Source of the DNA: Clostridiaceae bacterium Marseille-Q3526
GTDB lineage: Bacteria > Bacillota > Clostridia > Lachnospirales > Lachnospiraceae
Direction of reading: 5' to 3'
DNA: 64,000 bases
Assembly (NCBI GenBank): GCA_018223375.1
Contig: JAGTTS010000001.1
Span: 423,501-487,500 of the forward strand
The notes under the pieces were generated by a model. The model was not told where the DNA came from, ran no database searches, and worked only from the letters and a program-made list of their open reading frames with translations. Positions 8,875-16,087 of the stretch are shown here, one piece after another. Numbering within the stretch: position 1 is the stretch's first letter; each line of letters starts with the position of its first letter. Position numbers and translations under genes: made by a program.

Positions 8875-9798
8875 CTACCAGTGCAGAAGCCTTCCGGCCT
8901 CCGCCATCATTTCGTCGATCATTTCCTTGCAGGTCTGCTCTTTCTTGATCATGCCTGCAATCTGTCCTGCCATGACGGTTCCGTTTACCGTATCGCCTTC
9001 CATGACAGCCTTTCTGAGAGTTCCAAGAGTCAGATACTCCAGCTCCTCAAAGGACTTTCCTTCCTGCTCCAGCTTAATGTACTCTCTTGTCATCTGGTTT
9101 CTCAGGCATCTGACAGGATGGCCGTGAGTCCTTCCTGTAACAGTGGAATCAATATCCTTTGCCTTGATGATTCTCTCCTTGTAGCCAGGATGCACAATGG
9201 ACTCCTTCGCCACAACGAAGCGGGTTCCCATCTGAACCGCCTCAGCGCCCAGCATAAATGCCGCCGCGATGCCGCGTCCGTCTCCGATTCCGCCTGCCGC
9301 GATGACAGGGATGGAAACTGCGTCCACAATCTGGGGAACCAGAGTCATGGTAGTGGCCTCGCCGATGTGGCCGCCGGACTCCATGCCCTCTGCGATCACT
9401 GCGTCGGCTCCGCCCTTCTCCATCATTCTGGCCAGGGCGACGGAAGCTACGACAGGAATTACCTTAATTCCTGCTGCCTTCCACATCTCCATGTATTTTC
9501 CAGGGTTTCCGGCTCCTGTGGTAACGACCTTGATCCCTTCCTCAACTACAACCTTCGCCACGTCGTCGGCGTGAGGGCTCATCAGCATAACGTTGACGCC
9601 AAACGGCTTCTTTGTCAGCTCTCTGGCTTTTCTGATTTCCTCGCGAACCACCTCGCCGGGAGCGTTGGCTCCTCCGATCAGGCCCAGTCCTCCCGCCTCA
9701 GAGACGGCGGCAGCCAGGTGATGCTCAGCCACCCAGGCCATACCGCCCTGGATGATTGGACATTCAATCCCTAAAAGTTCAGTGACTCTGGTCTTCAT
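8875..9798 (-). CDS. fabK: Enoyl-ACP reductase II (FabK)
   Basis: 307-residue FMN flavoprotein that performs the last reduction of the elongation cycle. Motifs: PIIQGGMAWVAE, VTTGAGNPG, the active-site His144 in ESGGHIGE, and IAAGGIGDGRG with GAEAVQMGTRFV. It replaces FabI, which is absent from the window; FabK enzymes are known to be insensitive to triclosan. Its ATG overlaps the acpP stop as TAATG, so translation is coupled to acyl carrier protein. The paralogous gene at 305-1405 is longer and differs at its C-terminus, so this one is the assigned reductase. Confidence 0.95.
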   Translation of the reverse strand: MKTRVTELLGIECPIIQGGMAWVAEHHLAAAVSEAGGLGLIGGANAPGEVVREEIRKARELTKKPFGVNVMLMSPHADDVAKVVVEEGIKVVTTGAGNPGKYMEMWKAAGIKVIPVVASVALARMMEKGGADAVIAEGMESGGHIGEATTMTLVPQIVDAVSIPVIAAGGIGDGRGIAAAFMLGAEAVQMGTRFVVAKESIVHPGYKERIIKAKDIDSTVTGRTHGHPVRCLRNQMTREYIKLEQEGKSFEELEYLTLGTLRKAVMEGDTVNGTVMAGQIAGMIKKEQTCKEMIDEMMAEAGRLLHW

Positions 9799-10031
9799 TA
9801 TGCCTCAACACCTTTTTCTTTTAAATAGTTCATTACATCACCGACTGTTAAGAGGTTCTGTAAATCCTCAGCCGGGATCTCTACGGAGTACTCATCCTCC
9901 AGAGCCATAACTAACTCAAATAAGTCAAGGGAGTCTGCTCCCAGATCATCCTTAAAGGAAGAAGCCTCTGTAATGGACTCTGCGTCCACGCTTAACTGCT
10001 CTGCGATGATCTCTTTCATTTTCTCTAACAT
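9798..10031 (-). CDS. acpP: Acyl carrier protein
   Basis: 77-residue acidic four-helix protein. Ser34 in the GADSLDLFEL motif receives 4'-phosphopantetheine. The start at 10031 has AAAGGAGA upstream; the longer frame to 10106 lacks support. A separate sigma-A-like promoter lies between fabH and acpP (10114-10141), fitting a need for more ACP than enzymes. The stop codon overlaps the fabK start by one base. Confidence 0.96.
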   Translation of the reverse strand: MLEKMKEIIAEQLSVDAESITEASSFKDDLGADSLDLFELVMALEDEYSVEIPAEDLQNLLTVGDVMNYLKEKGVEA

Positions 10032-10113
10032 AGTTTTTGTCTCCTTTGCTTTATGGGTTTTAGATTTTCTGAAAGCCGTTTCGGGGCCCTCCCCTACGGC
10101 TGTCATTTCTTTT

Positions 10114-10141
10114 ATTATATTTGATTTTCAGGAAGTTGCAA
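10114..10141 (-). promoter_or_regulatory. Internal promoter for acpP with a FabT-like half site
   Basis: On the minus strand TTGCAA (10136-10141) and TATAAT (10114-10119) are 16 bases apart, in the fabH-acpP gap. The spacer contains TTTGATTTTCA (10120-10130, plus strand), close to the core of the fabH operator. This could give acpP and the downstream genes separate control. Confidence 0.6.
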
Positions 10142-10171
10142 GAAAAAAATCCCCGGAATCGCAGACTGATT

Positions 10172-11134
10172 CTACCACTCCAGTAAAGTAGCCCCCCAGG
10201 TCATGCCGGATCCAAAGCCCGCAAGCACCAGCTTATCGCCTCTTTCAAGCTTTCCGTCCCTCTTCAGTTCGTCTAAGAGAATCGGAACAGAGGCAGCCGA
10301 CGTATTGCCGTAGCGGTCGATATTGACCGGAATTCTGTCCATGGGAACCTTGAGTCTTCTGGAAGCTGCCTCCAGAATTCTGAAATTCGCCTGGTGGAGG
10401 ACAAAGTATTTAATCTCCTCCGGATCCATCTGGGCGTCCTCCAAAATCTGGGCCACAATCTCCGGCACCTTGCGGACTGCAAACTTGAAGACCTCTTTTC
10501 CGTCCATCTTCATAAAGCCCAGCTCCGGCTTAATGCCGTTTACGCAGTTTCCAAGATTTCTGGCCTGGCACTCTAAAGTCCATCCCTTGGTTCCGTCGCT
10601 TCCCATCAGAGTCCTGATAATTCCTGTCTCGGACGCCCTGACAACCGCAGCTCCGGCTCCGTCTCCGAACAGGATGCAGGTTCCCCGATCCGTCCAGTCC
10701 ACCACCTTGCTCAAGGTCTCCGCTCCGATGATAAGAGCCGTCTTATAAATTCCTGCTGCGAAAAAGCTGTGGGCAATGTGAAGGCCGAAAATAAAACCTG
10801 AGCAGGCCGCCGTAATATCGAAGCCCACCGCGTTCACAGCCCCTATGGCCGCCTGCACGTCCATGGCCGCCGCCGGGAACGCCCTGTCGCCGGAAGAAGT
10901 GGCCAGCACAATCAGGTCAATTTCCTTCGGATCGATGCCAGCGTCGTCAATGGCCCGCTTCGCCGCCTCTATGGCCAGCCCGCAGGTTCCCATATCCTTA
11001 GATACCCTTCTCTCGCAGATTCCCGTCCTCTCCCGAATCCAGGCGTCGTCTGTATCGAGAAACTTCATAAGATCCTGATTTGTAACAACTGTATCCGGCA
11101 CATAAGAGCCGATTCCAATGATTTTTGTAGTCAT
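10172..11134 (-). CDS. fabH: 3-oxoacyl-ACP synthase III (FabH)
   Basis: 320-residue initiating condensing enzyme joining acetyl-CoA (or a branched acyl-CoA) to malonyl-ACP. The catalytic triad is Cys111 in ITAACSGF, His247 in VLHQANFRI and Asn277 in RYGNTSAAS. It is the first gene of the minus-strand fatty-acid operon. In S. pneumoniae fabM and fabT precede fabH; both are missing here. Initiating-substrate specificity cannot be read from the sequence alone. The ribosome site (CAGGAA) is weak. Confidence 0.97.
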   Translation of the reverse strand: MTTKIIGIGSYVPDTVVTNQDLMKFLDTDDAWIRERTGICERRVSKDMGTCGLAIEAAKRAIDDAGIDPKEIDLIVLATSSGDRAFPAAAMDVQAAIGAVNAVGFDITAACSGFIFGLHIAHSFFAAGIYKTALIIGAETLSKVVDWTDRGTCILFGDGAGAAVVRASETGIIRTLMGSDGTKGWTLECQARNLGNCVNGIKPELGFMKMDGKEVFKFAVRKVPEIVAQILEDAQMDPEEIKYFVLHQANFRILEAASRRLKVPMDRIPVNIDRYGNTSAASVPILLDELKRDGKLERGDKLVLAGFGSGMTWGATLLEW

Positions 11135-11188
11135 GTCTGATTCCTGCTTTTCTGTCTGCTTTCTTTCATTAACTCAGTAAACGAAATT

Positions 11189-11203
11189 GTTTGATATTCA
11201 AAC
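11189..11203 (-). promoter_or_regulatory. FabT-like operator at the fabH start site
   Basis: A perfect inverted repeat, GTTTGA-TAT-TCAAAC, sits immediately downstream of the fabH -10 box, about at the transcription start. The core resembles the published streptococcal FabT box (TTTGA...TCAAA, MarR family). Its position is that of a repressor operator. The repressor gene is not in the window. Confidence 0.65.
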
Positions 11204-11210
11204 TATTGCT

Positions 11211-11239
11211 AGTGTATTCTATGGCAGGTTGTTTGTCAA
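11211..11239 (-). promoter_or_regulatory. Promoter of the fabH operon
   Basis: TTGACA (11234-11239, minus strand) is spaced 17 bases from TACACT (11211-11216), giving a start near 11204. This is a good vegetative promoter positioned about 70 bases before fabH. Confidence 0.75.
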
Positions 11240-11283
11240 GGAAAAAAGTAGTACCCATTTGCTCTGGCAGAAGGTATAATGAA

Positions 11284-11352
11284 GGCAGGAATCGCTCTGT
11301 GAGCGATTCCTGCCGCTACGCAAACGGAGTATCCGTAGGATACGGAGTTCGC
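11284..11352. repeat. Two adjacent perfect hairpins before the two-component genes
   Basis: First hairpin: 14-bp perfect stem (GGCAGGAATCGCTC and its complement) with a 3-base loop, 11284-11314. Second: CGC...GTATCC-GTA-GGATAC...GCG, about 11319-11352, a stem with one small internal loop. They fill most of the gap between the divergent fabH and response-regulator promoters. Neither is followed by a T tract. The 14-3-14 architecture recurs at 45208-45238. The rest of the 310-base gap shows a TATAAT at 11276-11281 without a good -35. Confidence 0.7.
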
Positions 11353-11444
11353 GGTTCCTTAACCTATGATGTTTCTTTATTTTTATAGTGCCAGTGTACA
11401 AGGGACGCTATACAGTCTATCTATTAAAATAGGAGGGTTACATA

Positions 11445-12140
11445 ATGCAGAAAATTCTCGTATGCGACGACGACAAGCAGATCGTCGAGGCTATTGATAT
11501 CTACTTAACCGGCGAAGGCTTTCAGGTGATCAAGGCCTACGACGGCCTGGAGGCTCTGGAGCTTTTAAAGACAAATGAGGTAAATTTAATGATTGTGGAC
11601 GTGATGATGCCCGGTCTGGACGGCATCCGGACCACCCTCAAGGTCCGCGAAACCAGCAGCATACCGATCATCATTCTGTCTGCCAAGTCAGAAGATTCCG
11701 ACAAGATTCTGGGACTGAACATCGGAGCAGACGACTATATCACAAAGCCCTTCAACCCTCTGGAGCTGGTAGCCCGCGTGAAGTCCCAGCTTCGCCGCTA
11801 CACGCAGCTGGGAAATATGAACACCCAGACAGACAGCCGTGTATACAAGTGCGGCGGTCTCCAGATCAATGACGAAAACAAGGAAGTATTTGTGGATGGG
11901 GAATTGATCAAGCTGACCCCTATTGAGTACAACATCCTGCTTCTCCTGGTTAAAAATGCCGGAAAGGTATTTTCCATCGACCAGATCTACGAGGAAATCT
12001 GGAACGAGGAGGCCATCGGCGCCGACAATACGGTGGCGGTCCATATCCGCCATATCCGGGAAAAAATCGAAATCAATCCCAGGGAACCCCGGTATATGAA
12101 AGTAGTCTGGGGTGTGGGCTACAAAATTGAAAAACAGTAG
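11445..12140 (+). CDS. OmpR-family response regulator
   Basis: 231 residues: receiver domain (1-120) with acidic residues DDD at 8-10, phosphoacceptor Asp52 (IVDVMMPGLDG) and Lys101 (ITKPFNP), then a winged-helix DNA-binding domain (about 135-231) with KLTPIEYNILLLL and RYMKVVWGVGYKI. It binds DNA when phosphorylated by the partner kinase encoded 10 bases downstream. The overall type is VanR/PhoP-like. AGGAGGG lies 8 bases before the ATG. Target genes are unknown; neither neighbour suggests one clearly. Confidence 0.95.
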   Translation: MQKILVCDDDKQIVEAIDIYLTGEGFQVIKAYDGLEALELLKTNEVNLMIVDVMMPGLDGIRTTLKVRETSSIPIIILSAKSEDSDKILGLNIGADDYITKPFNPLELVARVKSQLRRYTQLGNMNTQTDSRVYKCGGLQINDENKEVFVDGELIKLTPIEYNILLLLVKNAGKVFSIDQIYEEIWNEEAIGADNTVAVHIRHIREKIEINPREPRYMKVVWGVGYKIEKQ

Positions 12141-12150
12141 GTGACACAGT

Positions 12151-14487
12151 ATGACGATTCGAAAGCTTTCTCTGTACCAGCGGAAAATCGCTGCCTGCGT
12201 GGTTCATCTCCTCTTCCTGGCCCTGGCCTTTATAGGCGTGGGAATCATGTATATGAATGACAACCTGGGCGTAGGAATTACCAGAATCCACAGCGGTTCC
12301 TACGAGGAGACCGATGAATTTACCCAGTATTTCAACGAGGATTTATCTGATATCTTCCAGTACATGGAATATCACAATATCTTTGCCACAGGCGGTTCCA
12401 TCGACATCTCAAAGGAAATGCTTCAGATGACCTTTGGCCCCAACGATACGCGTTCCTTTTCGCTGAACGATATTATTAAATATCTGAAATCCCTGGGCTA
12501 CTATTTAAATGAGGATTTCCAGTGTACGCCCGTGTCGCTGGATGAAAACAGAAAACCATTAAAGGGTTATGTGGCGTGGTCTGCCAATCAGCCTGACGTA
12601 TACTACACTTCTCTCAGGGAAGGAATGCGCTACTGCTCCCTGGAGGAAATTTCCTTAGAGATTTTAAGCACCCTGAATCAATATTACAGCACCTACAAAC
12701 GGCTGTTTGACCAGCCCTGCAACCTTCATTTTAAAATTGAATATCTGGACAATGAGTCGAATCCCAAGCGGATCACCTCCTTCTCCAACGATGAGGAGTT
12801 AACTCTGGATACGGCCAGAAACTACGGCCGGTACGCCTGCCTGCAGGGCAATTCCGTGTTCTACGATACGAATTTTAAATCCATTGACCTGGATACCGTC
12901 TCGGCCCTGTCTGCCAATAATCCGTATTCTACGAAGACCTATTACCTGCTGGCCGCACTGGATACCAATTACCCGGCTGACGACGCCTACGCGGCCAATT
13001 ACCGGCATTATGTCAGAATGCAGAATTATTACTTCCTGGGCTTTGCCCTGATGGCAGCCGGCGGTCTTACGGCGGCCTTCTCTCTTCTGTATCTTCTGTC
13101 CGTTTCCGGCAGGCAGGAAGATGGAGACCATGCTGTGTCTCTCACTCCCTTCGACCATACCAGCACAGAAACCGGCATGATGATTGTATGCCTTATGACC
13201 GCAGCGGCTCTCTTCGCGTGCAGGTACACCATGGTCCGGGTACTTCACCTGACGCTTTCGGAGGAATCCTGGGACGTGGGCGAAAAGGCGCTCTACACAG
13301 CCGTTATTTACCTGGGATGCCTGATAGCCGCCTTCAGCCTGATCAGACGGTACAAAGCCGGCGTTATCTGGGAAAACAGCTTGATCCGGAAGCTGGGCGT
13401 GCGCCTGTCCGTCTTCTTTACAGGGCAGACCTTTGCCGGACAGCTGACCGTATCCTTCATCGCCTACCTGATCTGCAATACGATTCTTCTCCTGACTGCA
13501 GCCTACTTATATTTAAAGTGGCATATTCTTTCTATGACGCTTAAAATTATGATTGGGGTGCTGGCGGCTCTGTGGTTCTGTCTGAATCTGTGGATTTTTT
13601 ACGTCATGTTCCGCAGATCGGCTGATCGCGACAAGATTGATCTGGCTATCCGCCATCTGGCAGATGGAGAAACCTCCTACCAGGTAGATTTGACGCAGTT
13701 TTCCGGAAAAATCAGAGAGACTGCGGAAAATCTCAACAACGCCAGCAGGGGGCTGGAGATGGCCCTGTCGGAAAAGGTGAAAAGCGAACGGCTGAAAGCC
13801 GATCTGATCACAAATGTCTCCCATGACATTAAGACTCCTTTGACCTCTATTATTAATTATGTAGATTTAATCAAAAGGGAAAATATCCAGGATGAAAAAA
13901 TCCTGCGTTATCTGGACGTGCTGGAGCAGAAATCCCACCGTCTGAAAAATCTGACGGAGGATCTGGTGGAGGCTTCCAAAGCCAGCTCCGGGAATCTGAA
14001 GCTGGAGATCAGCCGTCTGGACTTTATCGAACTGATTTACCAGACCAACGGCGAATTCGAGGAGAAATTCGCCAGCCGCCACCTGAACCTGATCACCTCC
14101 GCTCCAGATCATACGCTCTTTATCGAGGCAGACGGACGGCGCCTGTGGCGGGTGCTGGAAAACCTCTATAATAATGCCTTTAAGTATGCGCTGGAAGGCA
14201 GCCGCATCTATGTGGACGTAGCTGAGGAAGATTCCATGGCTGTATTCACAATTAAAAATATGTCCTCCAATCCTTTGAACATCAAGGCGGAGGAGCTGAC
14301 CGAGCGGTTCGTCCGGGGAGACGTGGCCAGAACCACCGAAGGAAGCGGTCTGGGCCTCTCCATCGCCAAGAGCCTGACTCAGCTCCAGGGCGGAACCTTC
14401 GAAATCTACATTGACGGAGATCTCTTCAAGGTAAAGGTAGCGTTCCCTGTAATGCGCGCAGCAAAACAGGAGAATTTAGCAGAATAA
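12151..14487 (+). CDS. Membrane sensor histidine kinase
   Basis: 778 residues, large for its class. One membrane segment (13-33) is followed by an extracellular sensor region of about 250 residues (40-285). Further segments lie near 292-317, 342-360, 380-398, 430-455 and 465-487, so the sensor is a multi-pass module. The HisKA domain has phosphoacceptor His558 in NVSHDIKTPLTSI. The ATPase domain has the N box ENLYNNAFKYA (670-680) and the G2 box GSGLGLSIAKS (731-741). The usual DxGxG (G1) box is replaced by IKNMSSNPLN, a variant seen in VanS-like kinases. Pairs with the regulator just upstream. The signal is unknown. Confidence 0.92.
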   Translation: MTIRKLSLYQRKIAACVVHLLFLALAFIGVGIMYMNDNLGVGITRIHSGSYEETDEFTQYFNEDLSDIFQYMEYHNIFATGGSIDISKEMLQMTFGPNDTRSFSLNDIIKYLKSLGYYLNEDFQCTPVSLDENRKPLKGYVAWSANQPDVYYTSLREGMRYCSLEEISLEILSTLNQYYSTYKRLFDQPCNLHFKIEYLDNESNPKRITSFSNDEELTLDTARNYGRYACLQGNSVFYDTNFKSIDLDTVSALSANNPYSTKTYYLLAALDTNYPADDAYAANYRHYVRMQNYYFLGFALMAAGGLTAAFSLLYLLSVSGRQEDGDHAVSLTPFDHTSTETGMMIVCLMTAAALFACRYTMVRVLHLTLSEESWDVGEKALYTAVIYLGCLIAAFSLIRRYKAGVIWENSLIRKLGVRLSVFFTGQTFAGQLTVSFIAYLICNTILLLTAAYLYLKWHILSMTLKIMIGVLAALWFCLNLWIFYVMFRRSADRDKIDLAIRHLADGETSYQVDLTQFSGKIRETAENLNNASRGLEMALSEKVKSERLKADLITNVSHDIKTPLTSIINYVDLIKRENIQDEKILRYLDVLEQKSHRLKNLTEDLVEASKASSGNLKLEISRLDFIELIYQTNGEFEEKFASRHLNLITSAPDHTLFIEADGRRLWRVLENLYNNAFKYALEGSRIYVDVAEEDSMAVFTIKNMSSNPLNIKAEELTERFVRGDVARTTEGSGLGLSIAKSLTQLQGGTFEIYIDGDLFKVKVAFPVMRAAKQENLAE

Positions 14488-14513
14488 ACTCTGCCGCTCC
14501 AAACCTGGACGTT

Positions 14514-14565
14514 AAAAAAGGAAGAAGCGAAATACCAGAAATATTTCGTCTCTTCCTTTTTATTT
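14514..14565. terminator. Bidirectional terminator
   Basis: An A-rich left arm (AAAAAAGGAAGA...CGAAATA) pairs with TATTTCG...TCTTCCTTTTT, giving a U run on both strands. It ends the two-component operon (plus) and the converging Rpn-like gene (minus). Confidence 0.8.
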
Positions 14566-14570
14566 TGAGA

Positions 14571-15593
14571 TTATGCTTTTGTTTCTGCCGTAGGCCAAAG
14601 CTCCTCCGTCTGCTTTCTTGCTTCCGCCTCAGACAGGGAAAACTGCTTTACAAGAGCCAAAATAACGGCTTCCCTGGAAGCGCCCAGATCCCAGAAAGCG
14701 TGAATTAAGGCTGCGATACCCTGGATTTTACCCAGCTCGATCCCCTGCGCTTTACCTAATTTGATTCCCTCTTCCTTCCCGGATTCAAACTCCGCCTTTT
14801 TAATCAGCTCCCGTTCCCGTTCTTCATCATATTCAAAAATGCTCATAGCTACTACCTCCGCCCATGATTTTAAAAGAAAATCTGCCAGGATTCCTTCGCT
14901 GATACATTCCTCCACCGCCCGGTTGACTGCTGCGTTCATATCCATCTGCGAGGCGTAGGAGCGGACCCGGGCCACATAGAGGGAATATTCCTTTAACAGC
15001 CTGCAGGCGTTCATCAGCGTCTCGTTGCAGCCAGCGTTGATGTTCAGCACCGTCACCTTCAGCTCCAGCTCCGGCTCCCCGGTCCGCTTTTCAAAGGAAT
15101 CCGACAGCTTTAAGATGATCTTTTCCGCCTGGTCCGGCATCCTGCCGTTGCAGAAAACAAGGAATCTGGGAACCGGCAGCTTCACCAGCCGGGAGGAATA
15201 GAGGGTTTCCTTTCGAATCAGCTGCTCATACTCCTTTGCCACGTAGAAGAGATCTCTTAAGGGCATGTTAGGATTCCAGGTGGACTGATGTTCGTAAAGA
15301 TTCAGCTCCAGGTTAATGAGAAACGCCAGATCGTTCTTCATATTCATGTAAATGGCGTTTTCTAAGGTTACAATCTCCAGCTGTGACGCGTCCTTGTAGT
15401 CCGTCTGCCCCACCGCGTTATAGAGAGACAGAAGAGCCTCCTTCTCTTGAAAGATCATACGAAACAGCGTATCCTTGTAGCTGCGGTTAACTGGTCTTTG
15501 AAGCTCTGCCTGCCAAGACGCTTCAAAGGGCTGAGACTGTACCTGCTGCCAGCCTGCCGAATTTTCACTTCTGCTGTGTTGTTTCTGATTCAT
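14571..15593 (-). CDS. Rpn/PD-(D/E)XK nuclease-like transposase-family protein
   Basis: 340 residues. N-terminal RSYKDTLFRMIF and the nuclease core with Asp88 and an E-x-Q motif (Glu101, Gln103; LNLYEHQSTWNPN) match the Rpn / YhgA-like PD-(D/E)XK family, which is common in several copies in Lachnospiraceae. A C-terminal Gly-repeat stretch (KEEGIKLGKAQGIELGKIQG) is also typical. Family members are linked with DNA nicking and recombination; the role here is inferred only. The start at 15593 is chosen for its AAAGGAGGTCAA site; the longer frame to 15662 is not supported. It stands alone, flanked by palindromic repeats upstream, as is common for dispersed members. Confidence 0.82.
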   Translation of the reverse strand: MNQKQHSRSENSAGWQQVQSQPFEASWQAELQRPVNRSYKDTLFRMIFQEKEALLSLYNAVGQTDYKDASQLEIVTLENAIYMNMKNDLAFLINLELNLYEHQSTWNPNMPLRDLFYVAKEYEQLIRKETLYSSRLVKLPVPRFLVFCNGRMPDQAEKIILKLSDSFEKRTGEPELELKVTVLNINAGCNETLMNACRLLKEYSLYVARVRSYASQMDMNAAVNRAVEECISEGILADFLLKSWAEVVAMSIFEYDEERERELIKKAEFESGKEEGIKLGKAQGIELGKIQGIAALIHAFWDLGASREAVILALVKQFSLSEAEARKQTEELWPTAETKA

Positions 15594-15764
15594 TTGACCT
15601 CCTTTTGCAGGAGCTTCCAGAATGAAAATCTCCTGCTCTGATATAAATTTGGGAAAAAGCATAGATTTTCTGATATTCTGAAAGATAGGAATCAGAGAAA
15701 TAGGAACCTGGAACCAGGTTCGAAGTGGTGAAATGTATGCTTTTGTGGTTATTGTACCATGCCC

Positions 15765-15839
15765 ACTAAGCTCGACAGAACCTCGCTAAGTGGGACAGGT
15801 ATGTATTCTCACTAGGCTCGTGAAAAACCTCGTCAAGTG
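15765..15839. repeat. Two related 28-29 bp palindromic units
   Basis: Units at 15765-15792 and 15811-15839 share ACTA(A/G)GCTCG and AACCTCG(C/T)(T/C)AAGTG. Each can fold on itself; the first pairs CCCACTAAGC with GCTAAGTGGG with one mismatch. A further 18-bp palindrome (GAACCTGG-AA-CCAGGTTC) lies near 15704. They sit in the 494-base gap between the Rpn-like gene and the MATE gene, where no coding sequence is supported. Confidence 0.65.
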
Positions 15840-15971
15840 TTTATATTATACCATGGGCGGGAGGAAACTACAACGAAAACCAGCCTGATTTCCACACCAA
15901 ACGCAGGAATGAATACGGTTTTCTTAAATTATTTGCACAGCAGGCCAAAGCTCCTTCTGTACCATCCCCCT

Positions 15972-16080
15972 ATGCGCCAGGAAAAATTTTCGGTGACTTT
16001 AAATGGAACAAAAAAATTTTCCCTGGCGCATCCGTTTTCGGTGACTTCAAGTGGAACAAGAAAATTTTTCCTGACGCATC
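15972..16080. repeat. 46-bp tandem direct repeat with an inverted outer arm
   Basis: Unit A (15987-16032) and unit B (16035-16080) are 41/46 identical and all five differences are transitions. A 19-base arm at 15972-15990 is inverted relative to the end of unit A (16013-16031, one mismatch), so the first part folds into a long stem. The array ends 7 bases before the MATE stop codon, so it may also act as that gene's 3' structure. Confidence 0.75.
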
Positions 16081-16087
16081 TCTTTCC

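Noticed and set aside
8881..9774. 297-residue plus-strand open frame
   Set aside because: Fully antisense to fabK, no ribosome site, His/Ser/Leu-rich composition of a shadow frame.
11276..11281. TATAAT as promoter of the response regulator
   Set aside because: No -35 element at 16-18 bases and no extended -10; kept only as a remark.
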